In this document: positions 1-7,154 of the stretch, piece by piece
Layout: the number at the start of each line of letters is the position of its first letter
Position numbering within the stretch: the stretch's first letter is position 1
NCBI GenBank assembly: GCA_902796285.1
Contig: CADBOH010000035.1
Location: forward strand, 1 to 7,277
Length of the DNA: 7,277 nt
Reading direction: 5' to 3'
Origin: an uncultured Eubacteriales bacterium
GTDB lineage: Bacteria; Bacillota; Clostridia; Christensenellales; UBA1242
Position numbers and translations under genes: made by a program
The notes under the pieces: generated by a model
What the model was told of the DNA's origin: nothing
Databases searched by the model: none
What the model saw: only the letters and a program-made list of their open reading frames with translations

Positions 1-1244
1 GAAACGGTAAATGCGGCAGTAAAGTTCACAGGCCCTGTTGGATGATCAGATCCAAACACAGGAGTTGTGCTGGCAGAACCTTTATTAAGATTATATGCAA
101 TCTTATACTGTATCTCAGTCCAATTGGCATATAAATAACCATTTTCCGGAATTTGTGGTCTAGCACCAGAAGCTAAATATCCATTTGAATTGATAATCAT
201 AGTTTCATTCCTATCACTATCCATATAGTAATATCCATCAAGAGTATATCCTGGTCGTTGATCAGGAATAACAGGATTGGCTGAGGTCGTCATCTTTTTA
301 GTACATGCTGAATCTAGATAAAATCCATTGTTATATTTTTCATAAATTGTTGAAGTTCCTCCCGATCCGCCAATTTTTATTAAATCAATTGGATATACAC
401 CGGCAATCCAGTTTGCATACAATGTGGTATTTGATGTAAATATCATATTGTTGGCTTCTGCTGTAAATTTTCCGTCTTTTTCTATATATTTTGTACCCTG
501 ACCATTGGCTGAAGAATAATATCCATCAAAAGTATACCCCGTTTTTTGAGGAACAGTAATAGAATTTAATGCTGTTGTTGCAGCTGAATCTGAGTAAAAT
601 CCTGAAAAATATTTTTCATACAAAACAGTTGTCCCAGCAGTAGTTGCAGATTGATTGTTAAGATTAATTGTATAAGTTATTCCATCAGCGCCAGAGCCGT
701 ATGATAATGAGTAATAATCATCTCTAATACCTGTTGTTGCCTCTTCAATATATGTTGAAGAACTATGTCCGTCAAGCTCAATAGTATAAACCCAACCTCC
801 AAAATATTGGGATCCACTTCTATCAAGACTTACCTTATACTTATATAGAGTAGACCAAGAAAGTGTTGGATTTGCATCTGGGCTACTTTGTTTTACAGTA
901 AAGCTGTGATTGGTGTTGAATTGTACATTAAATGTAAAATTCTTAATATAAAACCCTGGATACATGCAAATTTTAAAATAGTCAATGTATTGCAAACCCC
1001 AGTCATGTTCATGCCACATGCAAAGTTGCCCAACACCTGAACCTTTATCACCGTTTAAAGTATCAATGTATGCCCTATCATAACAGTCAATATATGTAAA
1101 CCATGCATCAGTCTCACTGGTTTCTTGGCTAACCTGTTCATCAATCTTTTTAGTGGAAAAGTTATGCGAAAGAAAAACTATCCCGCATGATAATATTAAA
1201 AGTGCAAAAACTGAAAAAATCAAATACTTGAATTTATTTTTCAT
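1..1244 (-). CDS. Secreted or membrane-anchored InlB-B/Flg_new-type repeat protein, N-terminal part (partial)
   Basis: The frame is open for 414 codons from ATG at 1244 to the left edge, so the C-terminus is missing. The start is supported by a GAGGGGG-type ribosome binding site (complement of 1250-1256) and an excellent promoter. The N-terminus has basic residues (KNKFK) and a hydrophobic stretch at about residues 8-25, i.e. a signal peptide or membrane anchor. Cys20 lies inside it in the context LILSC, a poor lipobox match. Residues about 45-185 form a region I do not recognise, with Cys54, Cys75, Cys93 and a HEHDW motif at 78-82. Two repeats of about 90 residues follow (189-279 and 283-376), each with YEKY..GFY.DSA, GYT.DGYY and LYANW. 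A third, different unit starts near 380 (YKIAYNLNKGSA). Such beta-grasp-like repeats are known from listerial internalin B and many gut Firmicutes surface proteins. Surface display, perhaps for adhesion, is inferred. The true function and any wall-anchor signal lie outside the view. Confidence 0.85.
   Translation of the reverse strand, partial: MKNKFKYLIFSVFALLILSCGIVFLSHNFSTKKIDEQVSQETSETDAWFTYIDCYDRAYIDTLNGDKGSGVGQLCMWHEHDWGLQYIDYFKICMYPGFYIKNFTFNVQFNTNHSFTVKQSSPDANPTLSWSTLYKYKVSLDRSGSQYFGGWVYTIELDGHSSSTYIEEATTGIRDDYYSLSYGSGADGITYTINLNNQSATTAGTTVLYEKYFSGFYSDSAATTALNSITVPQKTGYTFDGYYSSANGQGTKYIEKDGKFTAEANNMIFTSNTTLYANWIAGVYPIDLIKIGGSGGTSTIYEKYNNGFYLDSACTKKMTTSANPVIPDQRPGYTLDGYYYMDSDRNETMIINSNGYLASGARPQIPENGYLYANWTEIQYKIAYNLNKGSASTTPVFGSDHPTGPVNFTAAFTV
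117..398 (-). repeat. InlB-B-like protein repeat, unit 2 (residues about 283-376)
   Basis: Second repeat, in register with unit 1: TIYEKYNNGFYLDSACTK (residues 299-316), GYTLDGYY (332-339), an I.SNGYLAS segment (351-359) and LYANW (371-375). Identity to unit 1 is concentrated in these landmarks while the DNA has diverged, so this is an old duplication and not a recent tandem expansion. Confidence 0.75.
408..680 (-). repeat. InlB-B-like protein repeat, unit 1 (residues about 189-279)
   Basis: First of two divergent protein-level repeats. Landmarks are VLYEKYFSGFYSDSAATT (residues 207-224), GYTFDGYY (236-243), an I..DGKF..E segment (254-263) and the closing LYANW (275-279). The GYTFxGYY...LYANW signature is characteristic of the Listeria-Bacteroides (Flg_new/InlB-B) repeat family. 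The unit is longer than the usual 65-75 residues because of the YEKY...DSA insertion. Confidence 0.75.
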
Positions 1245-1296
1245 ACCTGCCCCCTCTAATCATATTTTATATCAAAATCAAAATTTTTATAATTAC

Positions 1297-1325
1297 ATTA
1301 TAAATCTTATAAAAAGATATGTCAA
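1297..1325 (-). promoter_or_regulatory. Perfect sigma-A promoter for the repeat protein gene
   Basis: On the minus strand, TTGACA (1325-1320) and TATAAT (1302-1297) are both six-of-six matches to the housekeeping consensus, separated by exactly 17 bp. Transcription would start near 1290 and give a leader of about 45 nt that ends in the GAGGGGG ribosome binding site before ATG 1244. The promoter lies 24 bp downstream of the parC terminator, so the gene is transcribed independently. No operator-like repeat is evident around it. Confidence 0.88.
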
Positions 1326-1349
1326 CAAAATTGGGCATGTGAAATTTTT

Positions 1350-1380
1350 AAAAAAACGCGATACACTTTTGTACCGCATT
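1350..1380 (-). terminator. Intrinsic terminator of the parE-parC operon
   Basis: It begins a few nucleotides after the parC stop codon (TAA, 1388-1386). The minus-strand RNA forms the stem GCGGUACA / UGUAUCGC (1377-1370 with 1365-1358) around an AAAG loop, followed by G and seven U (1356-1350). One internal pair is G-U on this strand but would be an A-C mismatch on the other, which fits termination of minus-strand transcripts only. An A-rich stretch precedes the stem. Confidence 0.9.
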
Positions 1381-1385
1381 TTATT

Positions 1386-3869
1386 TTACAACAACTTGCT
1401 AATTGTTAAAAATGTTTTCTTGATAACTTCATTGCCAGTTGTAAGTCTTTCGCTATCCGGCAATTTTTGTGTATCAAGTGGAAGAATTTTAAGCCCAAAA
1501 TCAACTGCAAGTTTAATTGATTTATCCCCTCCACAAGCAAAGAACACACTTTGGCAATTTTTTGCGAAGTTGATATATTTTAATCCCTTTCTATATCTTT
1601 GAGATAATGGGAATTGTGATATTGACATCTTTTTGATGTAACCATTTTGACTAACAACTACAACGTGATCAAAATCGGCCTGTGATGCGAATATTACGCT
1701 GTCACCATCATCAAGATTTATACCCTTTACGCCTCCAGAAATTCTGCCTTGTGTTGGGATGTCGGTTTTATCAAAATTGAGTGACATACCATTTTTAGAA
1801 AGCATTAAAATGCTCTTGCCAGCCTTGTCAACCTCAACAGAAATAACTTCATCTTGATCTGCCAGTTTGCAAACTTGATAGAAGCCTTTTCCAACCATCA
1901 AATCTTTGACATCACTCTTTTTAACCATGCCTTGTTTTGTCATAAATAGAATGCTGCCCTCTGCAGGAAGTTTCATAATGCATACAGGAATTTCGTTTAA
2001 AGCGATAGTCTTTTCAATTGAAAGAAGCCCAGCCCCTTTATCTCTCCACTTGCATTCTTTAATTTCTTCAGCGGTACGTTTTATTGCATTACCTTGATTT
2101 GTAAATATCAAAACAGTATCATTAGATGCAAAACTTTCAATTTGAAGTGGCACATCTGTAATTGTTGAATTATCACTAAGCCCCTTTTGTGACATAGAAT
2201 AATTTTTTGCAGTAACTTTTTTAATAGTATTTCCAGCAGAGATTGCCATAACATAATTTTTAACAACCTCTTCATCTTCTTTAACTTCTTCAACTTTAAT
2301 ATTTGAAGACCCCAAAATTGCCGATTTACGTTTTGAGTTATAGTTTTTCTTTATTTCAAGCAATTCTCGTTTTACAACATCATATTGAGCAGTTTTTGAT
2401 GCCAAAATAGCCTCATACTCTTTAATTTTTGCCTTTAATTCTTTAAGCTCTTCTTCAAGTTTTTCTACCTCTAAGTGAACAAGTCTTGCAAGGCGCATAT
2501 CGAGTATGGCCTGAGCCTGTTTTTCAGATAAATTAAATTTTTCTTTTAATTTTTGTTTGGCTTCACTGACAGATGCAGATTTTTTGATGATTTTTATAAC
2601 TTCATCAATATTTTTAATCGCAACTAACAAGCCTTCAACAATGTGAGCCCTATCTTTTGCAATGTTAAGATCATATTTTGTTCTTCGAACAATAATTTCT
2701 CTTTGATATTGTGCATAGTATGAAATTATCTCAAGCAAGCTTAACAGTTTTGGTTTGCCGCCTGCAATTGCAACCATGTTTATACCATAAGAAATTTGAA
2801 GATTTGTTGATTTGTAAAGATATTCAAGAATTTTATTGACATTTGCATCCTTTTTTAATCTAATTACTGCTCTCATACCTGATCTATCAGATTCATCACG
2901 TACTTCTGTAATGGCTGCAAGTTTATCCTTGTTTTGCTCTTTCAGTTCAACAATTTTTTGAAGCAATAATGCCTTATTTACTTGGTATGGAAGTTCAGAA
3001 ATAATAAGGCTTTGTTTGTCACCATTTTTCTCTGTATTAACCTTGGCTCTTATAATAATTTTTCCCTTCCCTGTTTTGTATGCTTGTTCAAGCCCACCAT
3101 CAACAGAAATAATTTCACCACCAGATGGAAAATCAGGCGCTTTTATAATCTTCATAAGAGCATCAATTTTGATATTTGGATTGTTGATATACGCAACAAC
3201 ACCATCAATTACTTCCCCAAGATTGTGTGGAGGGATGTTTGTTGCAACCCCTACCGCAATACCAGAAGCCCCATTTACAAGAAGATTTGGAAATCTTCCC
3301 GGAAACATATCTGGTTCTTTGAGTGTATCATCAAAGTTTAAACTCCATCTAACAGTATCTTTTTCGAGGTCTCTCATAAGTTCTATTGCAAGAGGAGTCA
3401 TTCTTGTTTCAGTGTAACGCATAGCAGCAGGACTATCACCATCAATTGATCCAAAGTTTCCGTGTCCATCAACAAGTGGTGCTCTTAGAACCCAGTCTTG
3501 TGCCATACGACACATTGCATCATAAACGGAACTATCACCATGTGGGTGATATTTACCAAGACAGTCACCAACGATTCTGGCACTTTTTCTATATGGCTTA
3601 TCTGGGGTTACACCAAGTTCAAGCATAGAATACAAAATTCTTCTTTGAACCGGCTTTAATCCATCTTCAACACGAGGCAAAGCTCTATCCATAACAACAG
3701 TTTCAGTATATGGAATCATTGACTCGTGCAAAACCTCACTTACACTCTTGTAAATAATGCCTTTCTGCCCACCATTTGAGCTAGACACTTCATCTTGATT
3801 ATCAGTTTCGTTTTGCTCTTGCTTATCCTCTTCTTCATAATTCATTTTGTCTTGTTCAAAACTATTCAC
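1386..3869 (-). CDS. parC: DNA topoisomerase IV subunit A (ParC; GyrA/ParC family)
   Basis: The 827-residue DNA breakage-reunion subunit of a type IIA topoisomerase acts with ParE on the nucleoid to decatenate and relax DNA. Residues 1-38 are an acidic, low-complexity leader. The winged-helix/tower core follows, with GLKPVQRR (70-77), KYHPHGDSSVYDAM (106-119) and the catalytic Arg151-Tyr152 in AAMRYTE. A coiled-coil arm (about 435-510) and a beta-pinwheel C-terminal domain (about 535-800) complete it. Serine 113 and aspartate 117, at the classic quinolone-resistance positions, are the unmutated types. ParC rather than GyrA is favoured because the GyrA box (QRRGGRG-like) is replaced by MSQKGLS (559-565), because blade 2 has KWRDKG (607-612) like Firmicutes ParC, and because DSSVYDAM, AQDW and NFDDTLKEP are ParC-like. 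The start is GTG, chosen for its GGGAG site. The gene lies 32 bp after parE in the same operon. Family membership is near certain; the ParC/GyrA split is less so. Confidence 0.88.
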   Translation of the reverse strand: MNSFEQDKMNYEEEDKQEQNETDNQDEVSSSNGGQKGIIYKSVSEVLHESMIPYTETVVMDRALPRVEDGLKPVQRRILYSMLELGVTPDKPYRKSARIVGDCLGKYHPHGDSSVYDAMCRMAQDWVLRAPLVDGHGNFGSIDGDSPAAMRYTETRMTPLAIELMRDLEKDTVRWSLNFDDTLKEPDMFPGRFPNLLVNGASGIAVGVATNIPPHNLGEVIDGVVAYINNPNIKIDALMKIIKAPDFPSGGEIISVDGGLEQAYKTGKGKIIIRAKVNTEKNGDKQSLIISELPYQVNKALLLQKIVELKEQNKDKLAAITEVRDESDRSGMRAVIRLKKDANVNKILEYLYKSTNLQISYGINMVAIAGGKPKLLSLLEIISYYAQYQREIIVRRTKYDLNIAKDRAHIVEGLLVAIKNIDEVIKIIKKSASVSEAKQKLKEKFNLSEKQAQAILDMRLARLVHLEVEKLEEELKELKAKIKEYEAILASKTAQYDVVKRELLEIKKNYNSKRKSAILGSSNIKVEEVKEDEEVVKNYVMAISAGNTIKKVTAKNYSMSQKGLSDNSTITDVPLQIESFASNDTVLIFTNQGNAIKRTAEEIKECKWRDKGAGLLSIEKTIALNEIPVCIMKLPAEGSILFMTKQGMVKKSDVKDLMVGKGFYQVCKLADQDEVISVEVDKAGKSILMLSKNGMSLNFDKTDIPTQGRISGGVKGINLDDGDSVIFASQADFDHVVVVSQNGYIKKMSISQFPLSQRYRKGLKYINFAKNCQSVFFACGGDKSIKLAVDFGLKILPLDTQKLPDSERLTTGNEVIKKTFLTISKLL

Positions 3870-3878
3870 TACCCTTTT

Positions 3879-3883
3879 CTCCC
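3879..3883 (-). promoter_or_regulatory. Ribosome binding site supporting the GTG start of parC
   Basis: GGGAG (complement of 3879-3883) lies nine nucleotides before GTG at 3869-3867. The first in-frame ATG, eight codons downstream (3845-3843), has no purine-rich site in front of it. This decides for the GTG start and an 827-residue product. Confidence 0.7.
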
Positions 3884-3901
3884 GTTAAATTAGTTATGAT
3901 T

Positions 3902-5854
3902 TTATATCTTTTTATAATTTTTCATGAAATCATCTTCTCTATCAAAGTTTGCGTGCTCATTTATATATGCTTTTCTTGCCTCAATGTCATCACCCATAAG
4001 AGTGGTTATCATCTTATCAGCCTCGGCCGCGTCCTCAATTGTAACTTGGATCAAGTTACGTTTTTCTGGATCCATAGTGGTCTCCCAAAGTTGCTCTGGG
4101 TTCATTTCACCAAGACCTTTGTATCTTTGCAAACTATAATTTTTACCTGCCCTAGCAATCGCCTCAGGAAGTTCAACATCTGAGTAAACATATTCACAGT
4201 AATCTTTCTTGTAAACTTTATAAAGTGGTGGTAACCCAATATAAACATGCCCATCATTGATAAGTTCCTTCATATACCTAAAGAAGAATGTGAGCAAAAT
4301 TGCTCTAATATGGGCACCATCTTGGTCGGCATCACTCAAAATTATGACTTTGTTATACCTCAAACTTGACAAATCAAAATCCTCGCCAATTCCGGTATTT
4401 AATGCTGAAATGATTGTTCTAATTTCTTCATTTGCAAGAACTTGGTCAATTCTCTTCTTCTCAGCGTTTAATGGTTTTCCTCTAAGTGGCAAAATCGCTT
4501 GAAATTTTCTATCTCTACCCTGTTTTGCAGAACCACCAGCGGAATCTCCTTCCACGATAAACATCTCACAATTTTCTCTGTTTTTAGAAGATGCAGCGGC
4601 AAGCTTGCCAACTAAATTAAAGTTTTCCGCAGAGTTTTTTGCTCTTGTAAGTTCTTTTGCTTTTTTTGCTGCTTCTCTAGTTTTTGCAGCGCCTTTTGCT
4701 TTGCCTATAATTACTTCGGCTGTTTGATTATTCTTTTTGTCCGCCAAAATTCTTGTAAGTTCTCTTATTGTCAGGCTCTCAACAAGTGTTTTTGCTTCTG
4801 GATTGCCAAGTTTTGTTTTTGTTTGACCTTCAAATTGAACATTATTCATTTTAATATTTATTACAACATTAATGCCTTCCCTAAAATCTTCCCCCTGAAA
4901 ATTTTGTTCTTTTTCTTTAAGGAAATTGTTGTCTCTGGCATACTCGTTCATCACTTTTGTAAATGCAGAACGGAAGCCAGTTTCGTGAGTTCCCCCTTCA
5001 ACAGTAGGAATATTGTTGACAAATGAGAAGGAACTCTCTGTGTAACTATCTGTATAAATAAATGCAACTTCCAAATCAAAATTTTTATCTTCAGCATGAA
5101 AGTAAATTGGTTTGTTGAAAAGTTTATTTTTCCCTTCTACAACATAGAGAACAAAGTCAGCAATTCCACCCTCATAATGGTATGTTTCATCTCGGCCAGT
5201 ATTAAGATCAGTAAGTTCAATTTTTAAACCTTTATTTAAAAATGCAAGTTCTCTTGCGCGTGTGCAAATTGTATCAAAATTAAATTTAACATTGCCAAAC
5301 ATTTCCTCATCTGGCAGGAAGGTAACTTTTGTACCACTTTTCTTGGTTGTTCCAACCTGTTTAAGTGGCTCAACGGCAACACCACTATGTGTTTTACCCT
5401 TATCATCTGTGTATGAGTGGAATCCAACAAAATATTCTTTTCCATTTTTATAAACATTGACGTTACACCACTTTGACAATGCGTTTGTTACCGAAGCACC
5501 AACACCATGCAACCCACCAGAGAATTTATAATTTTCTGTGTTAAACTTTCCCCCAGCGTGAAGCGTTGTATAAACAACTTCAACACCAGATTTATGAAGT
5601 GTTGGATGCATATCAACTGGTATACCTCTACCATTATCCTCAACGGTAACTGAATTATCCTTATTAAGCGTAATTTTAATTGTATCACCAAAGCCGTTTG
5701 AGATTTCATCAATTGCATTATCTACAATTTCCCATAAAAGATGGTGCATACCTTTTTGACCTGTTGTACCTATATACATGCCAGGTCTAAGTCTTACGGC
5801 ATCAAGCCCTTCAAGAACAATTATATCTTTTGCATCATATTTTTTTTCAGCCAT
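3902..5854 (-). CDS. parE: DNA topoisomerase IV subunit B (ParE; GyrB/ParE family)
   Basis: The 650-residue ATPase subunit of the type IIA topoisomerase pairs with the ParC encoded just downstream. The GHKL ATPase domain shows Glu42 and Asn46 in WEIVDNAIDE, DNGRGIPV (73-80) and GGLHGVGASV (113-122). The transducer has QTKTKLG (344-350; Lys346 contacts ATP phosphate in the family). The Toprim domain has EGDSAGG (435-441, Glu435) and DADQD (508-512, three metal-binding aspartates), then PLYKV and QRYKGLGEM (576-584). Length is that of Gram-positive GyrB/ParE, without the proteobacterial insertion. SFVNNIPTVEGGTHE (277-291) and GLPPLYKV (540-547) resemble ParE, where GyrB usually has ANN and AQPPLYKV. 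The parE-parC gene order and the GyrA-box-less partner agree. ATG 5854 is preceded by AGGAGA (5866-5861). GyrB remains possible and would be settled by the rest of the genome. Confidence 0.88.
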   Translation of the reverse strand: MAEKKYDAKDIIVLEGLDAVRLRPGMYIGTTGQKGMHHLLWEIVDNAIDEISNGFGDTIKITLNKDNSVTVEDNGRGIPVDMHPTLHKSGVEVVYTTLHAGGKFNTENYKFSGGLHGVGASVTNALSKWCNVNVYKNGKEYFVGFHSYTDDKGKTHSGVAVEPLKQVGTTKKSGTKVTFLPDEEMFGNVKFNFDTICTRARELAFLNKGLKIELTDLNTGRDETYHYEGGIADFVLYVVEGKNKLFNKPIYFHAEDKNFDLEVAFIYTDSYTESSFSFVNNIPTVEGGTHETGFRSAFTKVMNEYARDNNFLKEKEQNFQGEDFREGINVVINIKMNNVQFEGQTKTKLGNPEAKTLVESLTIRELTRILADKKNNQTAEVIIGKAKGAAKTREAAKKAKELTRAKNSAENFNLVGKLAAASSKNRENCEMFIVEGDSAGGSAKQGRDRKFQAILPLRGKPLNAEKKRIDQVLANEEIRTIISALNTGIGEDFDLSSLRYNKVIILSDADQDGAHIRAILLTFFFRYMKELINDGHVYIGLPPLYKVYKKDYCEYVYSDVELPEAIARAGKNYSLQRYKGLGEMNPEQLWETTMDPEKRNLIQVTIEDAAEADKMITTLMGDDIEARKAYINEHANFDREDDFMKNYKKI

Positions 5855-5890
5855 CAGTTTTCTCCTATCAATATGCTCATTTTCCTTTAT

Positions 5891-5919
5891 ATTATAGCAT
5901 ATTATATCTTTTTAAACAA
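5891..5919 (-). promoter_or_regulatory. Extended -10 promoter for the parE-parC operon
   Basis: On the minus strand, TGCTATAAT (5899-5891) is a perfect -10 with the extended TG motif, 17 bp downstream of TTGTTT (5919-5914, three of six consensus bases). The predicted transcription start near 5884 gives a leader of about 30 nt containing AGGAGA. A second TATAAT (5906-5901) lies 10 bp upstream, but its -35 region is poor. Confidence 0.72.
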
Positions 5920-6085
5920 TCAATTTGGCAAATTTTAACAGGCCGATTTTAAAATTTAAAACAAAATTTATGGTGCATAATTATTTATATTTTTGTATTT
6001 TTATTCATATTGGCGATCGCGTAAAAGTTTGTTAAAGAAAAGCATAAATTGAAGTAATTTGAGTATTATATTTTAGGGAGATATT

Positions 6086-7141
6086 ATGAAAAAAATTGTT
6101 TTTACAGGTGGTGGTACCGCTGGGCATGTTTATCCATGTCTTGCAATAATTGAGGAGCTTGATCCAAAAGAATATGAAATCCACTATATTGGTGGACACG
6201 GCATGGAAAAGGATATAATTAAAAAAGAAAAAAACATCATATATCACGAGATTGACCCAATAAAGCTTGAAAGAAAATTGACTTTGAAAAATTTTTTAAT
6301 ACCAATAAAACTTTTTAAATCAATATTGCAAGCGAAAAAAATCTTAAAAGAAATTGATCCATGTATAATTTTTTCTAAAGGCGGTTTTGTGGCAGTGCCA
6401 GTTGTTGTTGCAGGTGCAAAACTAAAAAAGAATGTTATAAGTCATGAGTCAGATTTAAGCATGGGGCTTGCAAATAAAATAATACTTAAATTTTGCAATA
6501 AGATGTGCGTTAGCTTTGATAAAACCGCGCGAGGCAACAAAAAAATTATTTACACGGGTCAACCTATTAGAAAAAAGGTTCTCAACGGCAGAAAAACTAA
6601 TCTTACCTTTTTTAATAAGCTGAATAAAAGCAAGCCAACATTATTAGTACTTGGCGGTTCAAGCGGTGCAAAATTCATTAATGAAAAGATATGGGAAAAT
6701 CTTGAATGGCTATGTGAAAAATATAACGTAGTACATGTTACAGGCAAAAGGTGCGAACAAAAATATAACCACCAAAATTACTTTCAAGTGGACTATGCTG
6801 AAAACATCGGCGACTATCTCGATTGTGCTGAAATTGTTGTATCAAGGGCTGGCTCTGGTGCAATAAATGAGTTTTTAGCTCTTAAAAAGCCTATGCTTTT
6901 AATCCCATTGTCAAAAAAATGTTCAAGAGGCGACCAAATTGAAAATGCAAAACTTTTTAAAGAATATGGCTACGCTGAGATGATTGAGGAAGAAGAATTT
7001 AATAACAATTTGTTTATGGAAAAATTAGAAGATTTAACCAAAAACATAAAAAATTACCAAAAAAACATGCAAAAAAATGCAAAAAATGACGCAAATAAAA
7101 AAATTATCGCTGTAATAAAAGAAAACGAAAAAGAGGAGTAA
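6086..7141 (+). CDS. murG: UDP-GlcNAc:undecaprenyl-PP-MurNAc-pentapeptide GlcNAc transferase (MurG)
   Basis: This GT28-family glycosyltransferase adds GlcNAc to lipid I to make lipid II at the cytoplasmic face of the membrane. At 351 residues it is of normal or slightly short length. N-domain: TGGGTAGHVYP (7-17, first glycine loop, with the conserved His14) and FSKGGFVAVPV (96-106, second glycine loop). HESDLSMGLANK (120-131) replaces the proteobacterial HEQN segment, as is usual in one clostridial/bacillar MurG branch. C-domain: LGGSSGA (189-195) and SRAGSGAINEF (253-263, with Glu262 at the uracil/ribose-binding position), then RGDQIENA (281-288), which matches the family DxQ..NA signature. 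The last 35 residues are lysine- and asparagine-rich. ATG 6086 is preceded by AGGGAG (6075-6080). The gene stands alone, divergent from parE, not inside a division/cell-wall cluster. I found no convincing promoter for it. MurG identity is strong; whether it is the sole MurG is unknown. Confidence 0.95.
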   Translation: MKKIVFTGGGTAGHVYPCLAIIEELDPKEYEIHYIGGHGMEKDIIKKEKNIIYHEIDPIKLERKLTLKNFLIPIKLFKSILQAKKILKEIDPCIIFSKGGFVAVPVVVAGAKLKKNVISHESDLSMGLANKIILKFCNKMCVSFDKTARGNKKIIYTGQPIRKKVLNGRKTNLTFFNKLNKSKPTLLVLGGSSGAKFINEKIWENLEWLCEKYNVVHVTGKRCEQKYNHQNYFQVDYAENIGDYLDCAEIVVSRAGSGAINEFLALKKPMLLIPLSKKCSRGDQIENAKLFKEYGYAEMIEEEEFNNNLFMEKLEDLTKNIKNYQKNMQKNAKNDANKKIIAVIKENEKEE

Positions 7142-7154
7142 TCCTCTTTTTTTT
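7128..7154. terminator. murG intrinsic terminator, probably bidirectional
   Basis: AAAAAGAGGA (7128-7137) pairs with TCCTCTTTTT (7142-7151) around a four-base loop, GTAA (7138-7141), and the plus strand continues in an eight-T run (7147-7154). The murG stop codon is the last three bases of the loop. Read on the minus strand, the same hairpin ends in five U, so it can also serve the converging gene that stops at 7153. Confidence 0.88.

Noticed and set aside
1185..1244. Lipoprotein signal in the repeat protein
   Set aside because: Cys20 lies in the hydrophobic stretch, but LILSC has Leu where small or beta-branched residues are usual, and the hydrophobic stretch continues after it. A plain signal peptide or anchor is at least as likely.
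1153..1602. Plus-strand 149-codon open frame
   Set aside because: It overlaps the start of the repeat protein, a consensus promoter and terminator on the other strand, and the 3' end of parC. Its low-complexity Ile/Asn/Phe product has no ribosome site or family features.
2982..3417. Two overlapping plus-strand open frames opposite parC
   Set aside because: They lie wholly antisense to the most conserved part of parC, have no ribosome binding site, and encode nothing recognisable.
3896..5026. Several plus-strand open frames opposite parE
   Set aside because: All are antisense shadows of a conserved coding region with no start signals of their own.
5922..5934. AATTTG-G-CAAATT inverted repeat just upstream of the parE -35
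   Set aside because: A six-base dyad made mostly of A and T is expected by chance in an AT-rich region of this size, so I do not call it an operator.
6064..6069. TATTAT as a -10 for murG
   Set aside because: There is no -35 at proper spacing, and the implied transcription start would fall on the ribosome binding site at 6075-6080.
6032..6247. Minus-strand 71-codon frame overlapping the murG start
   Set aside because: It is antisense to the murG N-terminus and its Phe/Ile-rich composition reflects AT-rich DNA.
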